A DNA stretch of 39,004 bases, from contig JABYQR010000406.1 in assembly GCA_022592445.1 (NCBI GenBank), positions 1-39,004 of the forward strand, in the 5' to 3' direction. The notes beneath the pieces are model-generated. The model was not told the origin of the DNA. It did no database searches and saw only the letters and a program-made list of their open reading frames with translations. Of the stretch, positions 1 to 10,192 are shown piece after piece. Every line of letters starts with the position of its first letter. The stretch's first letter is position 1. Both the position numbers and the translations under genes were made by a program. The stretch comes from Cytidiella melzeri. Lineage: Eukaryota > Basidiomycota > Agaricomycetes > Polyporales > Irpicaceae.

Positions 1-387
1 CCCCCCTAACATAACCAGATATTCACGGGATTTTTAACATATCAAATAACTCTCACAATAATTTCACGCCATGTGAAATCGGCCTTTGCCCGCAGTGCTA
101 GGTTCGAGACTAAAAACACCAGACCCTCAGCTGCCTTCCTGCCTTGGGTTCTTGTTCTGTGCTCCCAAAACAGGAAGGCAGCGCACGTGGCAGCGTGCAG
201 AGGGTCTGAGACCGAGACTACTATGCTATGGATGGAGCATCGCCTAGCCTGCCCCCGCAGCAGCTCGCAATCGATGGCAGCCACATGTCACGCCTTCAGA
301 GATTCTGACACCCTTCAACGGAGCAATGTAGAGCCAAGGTTAGCCATATGAGACATACAGGCTGAGTACCACAAATCCACTCGTTCA
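1..387. other. Intergenic / gene-free left edge
   Basis: No convincing gene is visible. Both strands have short open frames of 80-92 codons that shadow each other, and neither resembles a known family. The stretch lies downstream of the minus-strand Rpp40-like gene, so it may hold that gene's 3' UTR. Its one structured feature is the inverted repeat listed separately. Confidence 0.5.
130..182. repeat. 12-bp perfect inverted repeat (hairpin)
   Basis: GCTGCCTTCCTG at 130-141 is matched exactly by its reverse complement at 171-182, with a 29-base loop. It sits about 200 bp past the stop codon of the Rpp40-like gene. It could fold in a transcript from either strand; no function is evident. Confidence 0.6.
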
Positions 388-1763
388 TCAGCCAAGACGA
401 GAGTCCCATTTACCGATAGACTCTCCCATCACCCAGTGCGTCGTCTGCAACCCATCCGCGTCATTTCTCTGCAACACCAAACTCCAGGTATCCTCAGACT
501 CGTTACTTGGCACTCGCTGCTGCTTTGCGGTGGTCCGGCTGTACGTGACGGGAGACTGGAGGATGGCATGTCCTGTTACTGAAATAAAAGGGATCGAGGA
601 ACTGTGACAGAGTGTCGTAAGATTGTAGTCTGGGACAACAAGCTTTTGGGGTACGTACTCGGCTGCTGAGACTGTGTCAAGGACTCTGCGCAGGAAGGAA
701 CGCGGGATGAATCCTTTCCAACACATGTGCACGAGGTTGCCCACTTTCGAGGTTTCAGGAGGCTCGTAGACTGCGATGTAGGGATCTGGATGATCGTTGG
801 CTTGTAGTCTGAGTTGAAAGTTGCGGTTAAGGTGCTATATACTGGGGTCACGCCTCGCACTCGCCTTTCTGAGCCTAGACACGCCATACCGACCCACTCA
901 AACAATGCAGACACCTCTTCCTCCCAATCCTCTTTGTCCTGTGGATGAAATGCGAGCAGAGGTGTCGGTATGTGCGCAGTACGTGTTATCCGTGTGATGG
1001 GGCGTATTTCTTGTTTGTCTCCTTCCGAGTTATCCGTATTCGTCTTGGCCTCGTGATGATAAACGACCTCCCAGAGCCCCCTACGCTGGTCCCAGCTTTC
1101 GAACGAGTGCTTCAACCTGGAAGACAGCTGTGCCAGTTGCTGCAAAGAGATCCTATAGGCTGTCAAGATTGAATTGAAACTCGCTAGAAACGGGAGCAAC
1201 AGGCCCAAAGCTCACACTTTGTCTCTTCATGTTCCTTCCAAGGTAGTCGCGTCCCATCTCCGCTGCTAAACCTCTGCCAGGTGTCTTTTCCCATCGAGAT
1301 CGACAGTATTTCACCGTCAAAGCACCACGAATCGTCGTCATGAGGGCCAGGAAGGCCCACGGCTACCACCGACCTAGTAGCCGCACCTCAAATAAGCAAT
1401 CCACCAACGTCAATCGTGCTGACACCCACCTATCGACCTCTTCCCCAGCATCGGTTTCAAAGCGGTACGCCAGAGCATACTGTATAAAATCTGGCAGGCT
1501 CCATTGGCGTCGACGGTATGTTGTGGTCAACTGATTCAATCTTGCTTGAAGGTCCGAGTTGGGTAGCAGCGGGAACACAATGTCTATCTTCCGTCTTTAG
1601 TGAGAAGGAGTCATAGCAAGTAGGAGTCCACAGTCGGACGTACCTGCTGTGTGAATGGACGCGTCGAGACCAGCTTGTGGATGACATTCTTCTCTGAACG
1701 CGGCGAGGCAAAAGTCCCTGTAGTGTATAAAACCCTCTTGGGAGTTGGGACAGGTACTTTCAT
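388..1763 (-). CDS. RPP40: Ribonuclease P/MRP protein subunit, Rpp40-like
   Basis: This is probably the Rpp40-type protein subunit of nuclear RNase P/MRP, which takes part in tRNA 5' processing and pre-rRNA cleavage. Five exons join in frame: 1644-1763, 1430-1587, 1218-1373, 865-1152 and 388-808, giving 380 aa. The start at 1763 (MKVPVPTPKRVLYTTGTF) was chosen because it gives the N-terminal PxPRxLxTTGT pattern of the family. Other family-like stretches are SLPDFIQYALAYRF (exon 2), EILSISMGKDTWQRF (exon 3), DWEEEVSALFEWVGMACLG (exon 4) and WKGFIPRSFLRRVLDTV followed by SVTGHAILQSPVTY (exon 5), which parallel the C-terminal half of animal Rpp40. Introns are 56-65 bp. The last one (809-864) has a GC donor (AG|GCGAGT), and only that donor keeps the frame into exon 5. 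The family call rests on remembered motifs; the exon ends in 1153-1217 are the least certain. Confidence 0.65.
809..864 (-). other. GC-AG intron of the Rpp40-like gene
   Basis: The donor reads AG|GCGAGT and the acceptor CTCAG|ACT. Splicing here joins ...CLGSER to LQANDHPDPYIAVYEPP in frame. The nearby GT at 860 would break the frame. GC-AG introns are a known minority class in fungi. Confidence 0.65.
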
Positions 1764-2080
1764 ACGGTAACAGTAGGGCTCAGTATGGCCCGTGCCCGGT
1801 GTAAGAATCGAGCTGTAGGTGGTAGTACCTAGTACAGGGAGTGTGTCCGAGTTCGAACTGTGAGGGCACGAATTGAAAGTATGCGCGGGGGTGACTGTAG
1901 CTTTCCAAGGTGCACTGAATCTTGCCGGGGCGTGCGGAACTCGGATGTGTGTCCTCGTAGGTCCACCATCGAACCATCAACTCTCTTTCACGACCTACCA
2001 TGACTCTGCTATAGGACTCGTCCCGCGCGATTTCGCCTCTCTCTCGTCGTTCTCCTTCTTGTATCTGTATCCGACTCTAT
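1764..2080. promoter_or_regulatory. Divergent promoter between RPP40-like and PAN6
   Basis: A 317-bp interval separates the two start codons, with the genes pointing outward. No convincing TATA box was found. The PAN6-proximal part (about 2020-2070) is rich in CT (TCTCTCTCGTCGTTCTCCTTC), a common feature upstream of fungal start sites. An open frame at 1780-2001 on the minus strand was considered as an extra Rpp40 exon and rejected. Confidence 0.5.
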
Positions 2081-3341
2081 ATGCTGTTGTCGCGCTGCCG
2101 ACACCTCTCAGCCTCAGTCAAAACAGCGTATTACCCTCGAGCCGGATCGTCGCCTGGACGCACGATGTCCACCCAAGCAGACGACATCCAGGTTCTCGAG
2201 TCCATCGCGGCTTACAGGGAGTGGAGGAAAAAGGCATACGAGGAAAAGAAGTCCGTCGGGTTCGTGGCGACGATGGGTGCTCTACATGAGGGACACGCTT
2301 CACTCGGTACGAAGAGCTTGATACTTCGTACCGCACACCCATCTAACTCTTCTTTTTTTTGCAAAAGTTCGTAAGTCGCTAGAGAGCAACGACCTCACTG
2401 TCGTCTCTATCTTTGTCAACCCCGCCCAATTCGCCCCGCACGAAGACCTTTCAACCTACCCCCGCACACTCCCGCACGACCTCGCCGTCCTACGTTCCCT
2501 CTCCGTCCCCGCACTCGCACCTCTCTCCCAGTCCGGCCTTCCCATCACCCGCACTCCCAGTGCCGTCTTCCTCCCCTCTGTCCGCGACATGTATCCCTCC
2601 GGCATCTCGCAAGACGTCTCCACCCAACAGGGCACCTTTGTCGAAGTCAAAGGGTTCAGTCACCAGATGGAGGGCACGACCCGTCCGACGTTCTTCAGAG
2701 GCGTCGCGACGATCGTCACAAAACTATTCAACACCATCGAGCCCACCCGCACATACTTTGGACAGAAAGACATCCAACAAGCTTTACTCCTGCGCAGACT
2801 CACCCGCGACCTGCTCATGTCGCATCCGACACCTGACAACTTGTTCATCGTGCCCACAACTCGGTACGTTCTCTTTCTGCCTTTTTGGTTTCCTTCCAAC
2901 AGCCTATTCTAACAAAAATCCAGTGACACGGTAACAAACCTGGCGCTATCCTCCCGAAATGCGTACCTCACCCCGCACGAACGCACCCACGCCGCGCCCA
3001 CACTGTATGCTGCGCTCCAAACCGCCCGCGCCGCCTGGTTGTCCGACTCCCGACACACCAAACGCGAGTGCGTGTCCCTCGCGCTGGAGTTGGTGGAGAA
3101 GCAAAGGGCGAAGGGGGAGGAGTGCACGTTGGATTACCTAGAGATGAACGACCCGGAAACGTTCGACGCGCTCGACGACGGTCTGGATCGCGCGCGTTGG
3201 GAGGAGGAGGGGAAAGGGAAGAAGCCTGGAAGACCGGTGATATTAAGCGGGGCGATGTGGGTGGGGAAGACGAGGACGAGATTAATCGATAATTTGGTGC
3301 TGGGGGATGCTACGTCTTTGGGTATTTTGGCCAGTACGTAG
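2081..3341 (+). CDS. PAN6: Pantothenate synthetase (pantoate--beta-alanine ligase)
   Basis: It condenses pantoate with beta-alanine using ATP, the last step of pantothenate synthesis on the way to coenzyme A. Three exons (2081-2306, 2368-2863, 2924-3341) join in frame to 379 aa; the introns are 61 and 60 bp. Family hallmarks appear in order: [14 protein letters not shown] with the HxGH nucleotide-binding motif, [61 protein letters not shown] and a C-terminal [17 protein letters not shown]. It is longer than bacterial PanC (about 280 aa) because of an N-terminal extension and an insert rich in D/E/K before the C-terminus. The first ATG gives 28 extra residues that are Arg/Ser-rich and free of acidic residues, so a mitochondrial presequence is possible; ATG 2165 (MSTQADD) is the alternative start. 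It converges on ERG13. Confidence 0.93.
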
Positions 3342-3646
3342 GACCTAGCTACAGTCCATGATACCCACTATGCATCAAATGGTAAACGGGTTCATGCCAA
3401 GGTTCAGTTCATATGCGGTTTTTCTTAACGCTCAGAGTGGACACTCAATATTACTCAATGATGGGATCGCAACTGGACTATTGATTATTAAACCGGAAAC
3501 TAAAACCTCTAAGACAAAAAGACGGAGAAGTATGCTACGAGTACAAGAAAGCGAGTTGTGTATGTGAGATGCCAGTCTGAATGCAAACGGAGAGAGAAAA
3601 ACCATGATGAAGCGAAGTACAAACCCCTTAGATCAAGGGAGAGCCC
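3342..3646. other. Convergent intergenic spacer, PAN6/ERG13
   Basis: This 305-bp AT-richer spacer lies between two convergent stop codons and should carry both 3' UTRs and poly(A) signals. It contains AT-rich stretches such as TTGATTATTAAACC near 3480. No gene is seen. Confidence 0.6.
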
Positions 3647-5256
3647 TTACACCGTCGTCGTCGTCTCCTTCGGCTTGCGCAAGTACTGTCTCCTATACTT
3701 CCCATCCACATGCTCGAGATAGTACCCACCCGGCCAAATATTCTCCACCGACCCCTCCGGAGTCCACGTCTTTGACAGATGATGGTGCTCCCTCAACTTG
3801 AGCGCGTCGACATACTCCTGGCACGGGACAACCTTCATCTTCCCCAACCTCTCCACCAAATCAAGCTCGCGCCTAATCCGAGACGTGTCGCCCTTGACTT
3901 TGATGGTGAAGAAGCTAGAGGCGAGGCCACTGCCGTACGCGAACATGCTGATGCGTTTCCCGAGGAACTCCGCAGGTTCGACGCTCGACACGAGCGAGGC
4001 GAGTCCGCCGTAGAGCGATGCAGTGTACATGTTCCCGCACCGTCTCGAGCACTTCATCCCGAGCTCGACGTGCGAATCAAATTGGGGCTTGGCGAGGCCA
4101 ATGAAGGTCTTTTCAAGCGACTTGTCGAGCAGGGATTCTTTATAATCTTGGGAGAGGACGGCGGAGGGGTTGGGGACGGAGGCGTATTTGGGGTGAGTGG
4201 GGTTTGAGATGAAGTCGTTCCAGACGAGACGGCCATGCGCCTTTTGCACCATTTTGCCGTAGGGGCTGTGGAAGACGGGGTAGTCGACGTCGTCGAGGGA
4301 AAAGACGGGAGCGTCGCTGCCGGCTTTCTTTGCCTTGAGCGCGTGCTTCTTCTTGTAGGTGGTGTAGGCGGCGTCAACGGCGGAGGTGTAGGAGGTGATG
4401 GAGAGCGGACCGTCGACTTCTGGGTACTCAGAGTCGAGCTTGGGCTTGTAAAAATCGTACGCATGGACCATATGTGTTCCGTGTACGGCTGAAGTTCATC
4501 TCTGAGGTTAATTAAGGTATGTGCAAAAGGAAAAGACACTTACGTTCGAGAACGAGAGGTGCATTTGGGCCGATGAGCATCGCGCAGGCACCAGCACCAC
4601 CAGATGGCCTCCCTGAGCCCTCAGCGTAGATGGCAATGTCACCGCAGACGACGAGCGCGTTACGGCCGTCCCAAGAGGAGGATTCGACCCAGTTGACGGC
4701 GTTGAAAAGGGCGGCAGTGGAGCCGTAGCAGGCGTTCTTCGAGTCAACACCCTCGATGTCAGTGTTGCCGTGCGAGGCAAAGAGATCCATGAGGAAGGTC
4801 TTGGAAGCCTTTGAGAGGTCAACGGCGGTCTCGGTGCCTACGTCGATGCGACCAATTGACTTGGGGTCAATGTCGTACTTTTCGAGCAGGTTGTGGGTGG
4901 CTGTGGGTCGTGTGAGTATGAGAAAGATGTGGAAATTTTGAAAGTGAGTGTGAGAGAATGTGAGAAGACGGACCTGTGAGAAGGAAGGAGTTGATGTCTT
5001 CACGGTCGTCACAGCACGCCATGAATTTCTGGCCGAGACCAATGGTGTACTTTCCCTTGGAGACACCGTCAAACTCCTCAAGCGCCTCTTGGGAAATGCA
5101 CTGCACAGCGTAAGGATATCAAACGTGAGCTGGCGTAGTGGGTGGACCCTAGCTCACCCTCTGAGGAAAGTACATCTCGATTGCAATGATGCCTACGTCC
5201 TTGGGACGCGCGGGGACGTCGAGGTCGTGTGGGCTGACGTTGAGGGGGATGGTCAT
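3647..5256 (-). CDS. ERG13: Hydroxymethylglutaryl-CoA synthase
   Basis: It makes HMG-CoA from acetyl-CoA and acetoacetyl-CoA, the committed entry to the mevalonate/ergosterol pathway in the cytosol. Four exons (5158-5256, 4974-5100, 4544-4900, 3647-4488) with introns of 57, 73 and 55 bp give 474 aa. The N-terminus reads [20 protein letters not shown]. The catalytic triad is present: Glu99 in GTET, Cys133 in SKNACYG and His268 in VFHSPYGK. These match avian Glu95/Cys129/His264 at a constant offset of four. [22 protein letters not shown] and [13 protein letters not shown] are also conserved. The C-terminus ([18 protein letters not shown]) is typical of fungal enzymes. No mitochondrial presequence is seen, which fits the cytosolic form. 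The gene appears intact. Confidence 0.95.
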
Positions 5257-5983
5257 TGTGGTGGAGAGTGCTCGAGGGTAACGGTGAGTGTCGGGGAGAG
5301 AGAGAGAGAGGACTGAGCTGGCAGAGGGGGCGTTGGGTTACTGGTAATAAATAGGCGGAAAATAAGATGTCGAACGAGATTTGTTTTTGATTTTGTTGCG
5401 AGCGTGCGTGGTACGATTACAGGTCTCATCTTTATTCTCCTATTGGACATCCCCTCCTCAATGTCGGACGACCGCGCTTTCTTCTCCATACCACCATCTT
5501 CACACCGCCCCTCTGATACTGCTACTGGACACTCTAGGCTACTGTACTCGGGGCAGCTCAAGTCGACCCACTCACATAGGAGCGCTGGCCTTTTGTCCTT
5601 TGATCATCATTTCCTCCGGCTGACTGCACGGCGAAACCGTAACTCATGAGGGCAAGTACGTATTGTGTAACACATTCAAACTCTCTGAACAGCATGCGGT
5701 CGGCCTTGTGGCCAGCAGGCTGTCGTAGCGGTGTACTGTGCAGGAAAGCTCGAGGTTCACGCGTTCACGACGGTCAACAGTCTACAACCCGGTGAGAGTC
5801 TCACTTTCTTCGAAATGCCTTAGCTAGACCTGCCCCGGACGCCTGCAATGCAGAAAGAGCGGTCTGAACGCAGGATGCTCTCTATCCCTACCATGTTATC
5901 AACTCGCTTCGACGCCATTGACAAACACCAGAACAAGCTCTACACACTACCACTCAAAACATCAAGGCACTTGTTATGTACAA
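5257..5983. promoter_or_regulatory. Upstream region of ERG13, ending at the transposon
   Basis: About 730 bp lies between the ERG13 start codon and the left end of the Plavaka element, and should include the ERG13 promoter. A GA-rich tract (about 5290-5312 on the plus strand, CT-rich in the gene's sense) precedes the gene. No TATA box or clear sterol-response site was recognised. The open frames here overlap one another and look random. Confidence 0.45.
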
Positions 5984-6009
5984 TGTCAGACATTTTGAAA
6001 GCACCTCTA
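5984..6009 (+). repeat. Left terminal inverted repeat of the Plavaka element
   Basis: It begins TGTCAGACATTTTGAAAG and ends CACCTCTA. It pairs with 14546-14571 on the opposite strand at 20 of 26 positions. Confidence 0.7.
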
Positions 6010-6240
6010 GACTCATCTAGACGGCTAGATGCAGTGATAGGCGCGGAGCACCTCTGGACGGCCTCCAGAGCTGACAGTAATCATATAGAGATTATCAATT
6101 CATCTGGATGATATGATATCCTCTAGATTACACCCTCTTCATCTAGGCAGCTTATTCGCCTCTAGAGCGCGCGACTTCAAGCTGAGCACATCTAGATGGC
6201 CATGCGGATGTCTATTGGTCTCTAGAGACCATCTTGATCC
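5999..6240. repeat. Left subterminal TCTAGA-type repeats
   Basis: Many copies of a CTCTAGA / ATCTAGA / CTCTGGA motif occur within about 240 bp on both strands, for example CCTCTAGACTCATCTAGACG near 6003, CTCTAGATT near 6122, CATCTAGATGG near 6190 and TCTCTAGAGACC near 6221. Clustered short motifs of this type are the transposase-binding zones of CACTA-like elements. Confidence 0.7.
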
Positions 6241-6552
6241 CTCGTGGCAAATGTAGCTATTAGCTGGACTTTCTTACCCATCCTTACTTGATTACGTCTG
6301 CGATATTGTTTTTTACTTACTGATTCGTTACTTCATTACATTGATTTTTACTTACTCAATTACAGCGTCTTATGCGGGTCGTTATTGTGGACTTACTTAT
6401 TACTCTCAATTGAATGTATATGTTTACTTACTCACTTACAATGTCGTATACAAATTCTTATCGACCGCTACTGGCTTATTACTCTGAATTGAATGTAGGT
6501 TTATCATCCCAATACACTATTTATTACTACAGTACAAGATTGTTTATTACTG

Positions 6553-6632
6553 CACTGAGTCGGATTCGAACCCTTACCGCGCAGGTGAAGTAGTATAAGC
6601 GCCAACTCAGCGATTAAAACCACTGCACTATA
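6553..6632 (-). tRNA. tRNA-like sequence (tRNA pseudogene or SINE head)
   Basis: On the minus strand a perfect B-box (GGTTCGAATCC, 6562-6572) is preceded by TCGCTGAGTTGG (A-box-like, one mismatch) 29 bases upstream, which is tRNA spacing. Further upstream is a consensus A-box TAGTGCAGTGG (6620-6630). CTTCACCTGCGCGG between them resembles an anticodon region. The T-stem pairs only at its two inner positions, and no acceptor stem can be formed, so a working tRNA is unlikely. A relic tRNA or the pol III head of a SINE inside the transposon fits better. Confidence 0.4.
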
Positions 6633-6841
6633 AGACCGTATATACTGCATAATCGGTATAAAATATAAACCAGCTTTTGTTACCTGCTATACTTCCGGTA
6701 CTGACTACTGTCTACGCTCCTCTCATTATAAATGCAGCGAAACGACGTGTATAACGGTTGAGACTCAAAAGCGAAGAGTATATTGCATAACACATCATGG
6801 ACAGAATATTTTACGGTACGACTCTCGACGCTCGCTGTCTA

Positions 6842-8996
6842 TCAAGGCCTATTGCGCAACACCCGTCCACCTGCAATGGGTTGCTGCTGTTCCGTCCCAA
6901 CAGTGGCAGCGTTTTTCTTGCTGCGCTTTGGTTTGGGTGCAGGCGCGGCCGGCGGTAGTGACTGATCTTGCGACTCGATACCAGCAGACATGCGAGCATT
7001 GGCCGATGACAACTGTATACCGGCACCTACACCTTGCGGCTGTACAAAAAGGCTAGGAAGAACCAACGGAGCGTCGTTGGCAGCAGGTGACGGGCCTCGA
7101 GAGATTGGTGTGTACTCAGCCTCATGGACAGGCCAGGTGGGAGAGGCCGCTCGGGAATGATCGGTGAGGGACGCGAGAGGGCGAGCTCGAGAGGTGGCAG
7201 CATGAGGGGGATACAGCGTACCGGAAGATGACCGGTTGGAAGCAGGACGAGAGGCGCTGCGTGCCGTCGGAGGAGCTTGAGAAGGGGCCAAACGAGACAG
7301 AGTGCGTGTCAAAGAAGGAGCTCGAGAGGGAGCAGCACGAGGGGCATCATGCATTGGAGAAGGGGATCGAGAGGAAGGACGAACAGCAGCGGCCAAGGGT
7401 TGAGTTGAGCTACCTCGAGCGGGTGGACGAGGAGCAGCGACGAATTGCGGCGAAGAGCTTCGAGCGATAGGATCGGTACCTGCTAAGCCGAACATGGCTT
7501 CTATCTCATTATTGAGCGCCTCGATATCGCCATCCAATGCTTCGTCCCCTGAATCGGCTGACACCCCTGACCTCTCTGTCCCAAATACCTGGTGGTTCAT
7601 CCATTGGAATAACTCCTGAGTGCCTGGAGTATCGCGCTTTGTGATCATAAGCCAGACGAAGCGGTCGAAAAAGAGCGGATAGTCATAGGTTACTTTCAAG
7701 GTGGAGTTTTTCGGCGAGAAAGTGTTGTCACCAGAGATGAGGTAAACGAGCTAGACCATGGTCTCCTCAGTACACAAAAGCGACCACGCGGTTATGGTAC
7801 TCACAACAACCGCTGCAAATGCGATCAGGCCAGGCGTCACCTCTTTGATGCCCCATTGGTGCGCCTTTGAAAGCGTGTTGGTAGCTTGAGCCCCCCTTGG
7901 AGATCCCTGGCCAAGGATACCACTCTGTATAACCTGGTAGAATAGTACGTTAGCAATGCAACATGTAATATCTGTGGAGTATTATAATAATGAAGATTGA
8001 CGTACCACGACAATCCTTCTAGTCCTAAACAGCCAGTTGATCTCCCTCTCGTGGCCTTCGGGATATAGAACGTCGCAATAGTAGTCATTGGGACCTTTAG
8101 GGCCTAGAGCTTGCAGAGCAGTGCAGTTTTTCCGAGCTCCCGGGGTCCCGAGAGACTCCCTATCAATCCCAAGAGAGCCGAAGATCTCTACGATGTTTGT
8201 GTTGGCAGCGTGCACGAATTTTGATTTCTCGTCATGAACCATTTCGCGAAACTAGATACTGAATCAGTTGCTGTAGATGGAATAAACAAACGCAAACCTT
8301 TTTGTGCAGCCACAACGCATTCCCCAAAAGCGGTTTGACAACGGGGTCGGCCGCCAAAATATCCCACATCTCGGCAAGGTGCGCGTCCTCCTGTGTCCGC
8401 ATATCCCGGAAGCGTCGTTTAGTGTCGTCGAGATTGACAAGAGGACGCTCCTCGCTCAGTTTTGCACAGTTCTCCTTGCTCGCCCAGGGCCGATGGAGGA
8501 GTGCGTATTTCTTTCCGCACTCCGAAACCTTTCGCTCCTGCTGCATGAGACTCGAATCGCCAGACTGCTCTTCCATTGACGGTTTTTTCTTTCCACGTCG
8601 CGTGGCTTGCTGCAGTCTGTCTGACAAAGCCTGTCTCTCTTGCTCGCTTTGCTCATAACGAGTCCTGAGATCAGCATATTCGTCCTGAACCTGATACAAC
8701 TCCTGAGTTAAGACGTCAGTGAAAGTTCGTGCAACGTATTGACACGCTGCTGTATAACTCACCTGTGCAATATTCGCGTTCACGGCGGCAGGTGTCACGT
8801 TTCTACTGCGTCCTCCACGCGAACTTGCAGAGCTGTGGCGACCGTCGCGTCCACGAGCACTGAGATCCATCGAGCTTAATTGTGCGATTGTTGGATTGAG
8901 TGCGTCATCGAAGCGTTCCTCGTCGGGATCTGTCAGTTCATCATAGTCGAAAGCATCGTCGGTGGGTACAGTGAGGTAACTGAGGGCTTGCGACAT
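6842..8996 (-). CDS. Transposon-borne hypothetical protein (second gene of the Plavaka element)
   Basis: Five exons (8763-8996, 8298-8702, 8006-8251, 7805-7933, 6842-7750; introns 60, 46, 72 and 54 bp) join in frame to 640 aa. The start at 8996 (MSQALSYLTVPTDDAFDY) is preferred over 9053 because a TATAAAA box sits at 9066-9072, only 13 bp before 9053. The N-terminus is acidic. It is followed by a Glu/Gln/Arg-rich likely coiled coil (TRYEQSEQERQALSDRLQQA), a folded middle with WGIKEVTPGLIAFAAV and YPLFFDRFVWLM, and a long Ser/Pro/Arg/Ala-rich tail ending in basic KPKRSKKNAA. The TPG-I-A block and overall layout recall basidiomycete proteins grouped as DUF6698, but that is from memory. No catalytic motif was seen. 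Position inside the inverted repeats suggests it travels with the transposase. Confidence 0.6.
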
Positions 8997-9065
8997 GAGA
9001 CGAGACAAAGAGAGAGGGGCTGTGTGAGCTACAGTGCTGAGTGACGTTGGCATGAGTTCTCACTC

Positions 9066-9072
9066 TTTTATA
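9066..9072 (-). promoter_or_regulatory. TATA box of the transposon's second gene
   Basis: TATAAAA on the minus strand lies 70 bp before the ATG at 8996 and 13 bp before the ATG at 9053. This supports the downstream start. Confidence 0.5.
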
Positions 9073-10192
9073 CTGCTTGAAGCACGGAGGAAAATAGCTT
9101 ACATCAAAACTAGTGCAGCGCGTGTTCCGCACCGTGGATATTGCCGTCCATGCTGGCTACACATGCATCAGAGCGTGTGAGGATAACAATAACACGAGGT
9201 TAGAATTTTCTCTGTACGTGACCTCGATAACGTCACTTACTGCTGGGGGTGAGCGGCGATAAGCAGCGTGCACGGTATTGTAGACGTACTGACAACCCAA
9301 CTCGTGCACTAACACGGGTAAAGTTATGTCTGAATGCACAACGAAGACTAAAATGCACGTAACCTGTTGAAGGACCCAAACGATGCGGTGAGCTTTGGCC
9401 GTCGTGATATTGTTCACGGCAATCGATTTCACGAGGAGGAGGAAGCAAAGTTTCCCTATGCTTTGTTAGAGTCGACGATCTGGCAAGAACTTTGAGGCCA
9501 AGATGTGACAGGCGGGAATGTGTGACAAGGGCAGCGGAGGGGAGATAGAAGCGATGGGAGAGACGGCAGAGGTGGCAAAGCGTGTTTTGATGGCGTTGAT
9601 GTAGCGAGTGGTACAAGCGGGCTCGACTGATAGCACGAAGCAGTCTGCAGGACACTTGTAGATGTGCGCAAACGTCGAAGGACGAACCCTCGGAGGGGTA
9701 CCACTTGGTAGACACAACAGTCTAAGGTTGCCGCAATTTGAGCGGTAAGCGTGATCGGAGATGTCGAGATAGGAGAAGGTCGTGTTGCAGGAGAAATGGG
9801 AGAAGGAAGCTGGACATTGCGCACAGTATGGTGTATGAGTGGTTCGTTGACAAGCGGGTTGTATTTGTCTGTCGTAGGCGAGTCGGAGCAGGGATTTGAC
9901 GGCTTGACTCAACGGACAGCGGGACTTGACACACGTTGCATGGGGGAGGTATCCGCGGTATTGAGATATTGCTGAGGCAATCGAGACAGAGGGGGAGGAG
10001 TCAAAGAGTTGAGCGTAGTGCATGTGTACCGTTGTCAGCGGGTTTTGGAATGTGAAGCACCAGGGCCTGGGTGGTCGAGCGAACGAGAGATGGCGTGCAT
10101 GTCTATGATTTGTGGTACGCTGTTGGCAAGTACGAGACACCTTGGAGATCAAGACGAGGAGGCTATAACGTATGGGCTTACTGAGACGTTGA
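9073..10192. other. Spacer between the two transposon genes
   Basis: About 1.1 kb without a gene I can support. The longest open frame (9466-10152, minus, 228 codons) is rich in Ser/Thr/Pro/His/Arg from pyrimidine-rich sequence, shows no domain and overlaps other frames. The region should contain the 3' end of the transposase gene and regulatory sequence for the second gene. Confidence 0.45.

Noticed and set aside
1780..2001. 73-codon minus-strand frame upstream of the Rpp40-like gene, considered as its first exon
   Set aside because: No splice donor exists before its stop that would join the next exon, while an ATG at 1763 opens the family-like N-terminus directly.
9466..10152. 228-codon minus-strand frame between the two transposon genes
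   Set aside because: The composition reflects pyrimidine-rich DNA, there are no domain motifs, and other frames overlap it.
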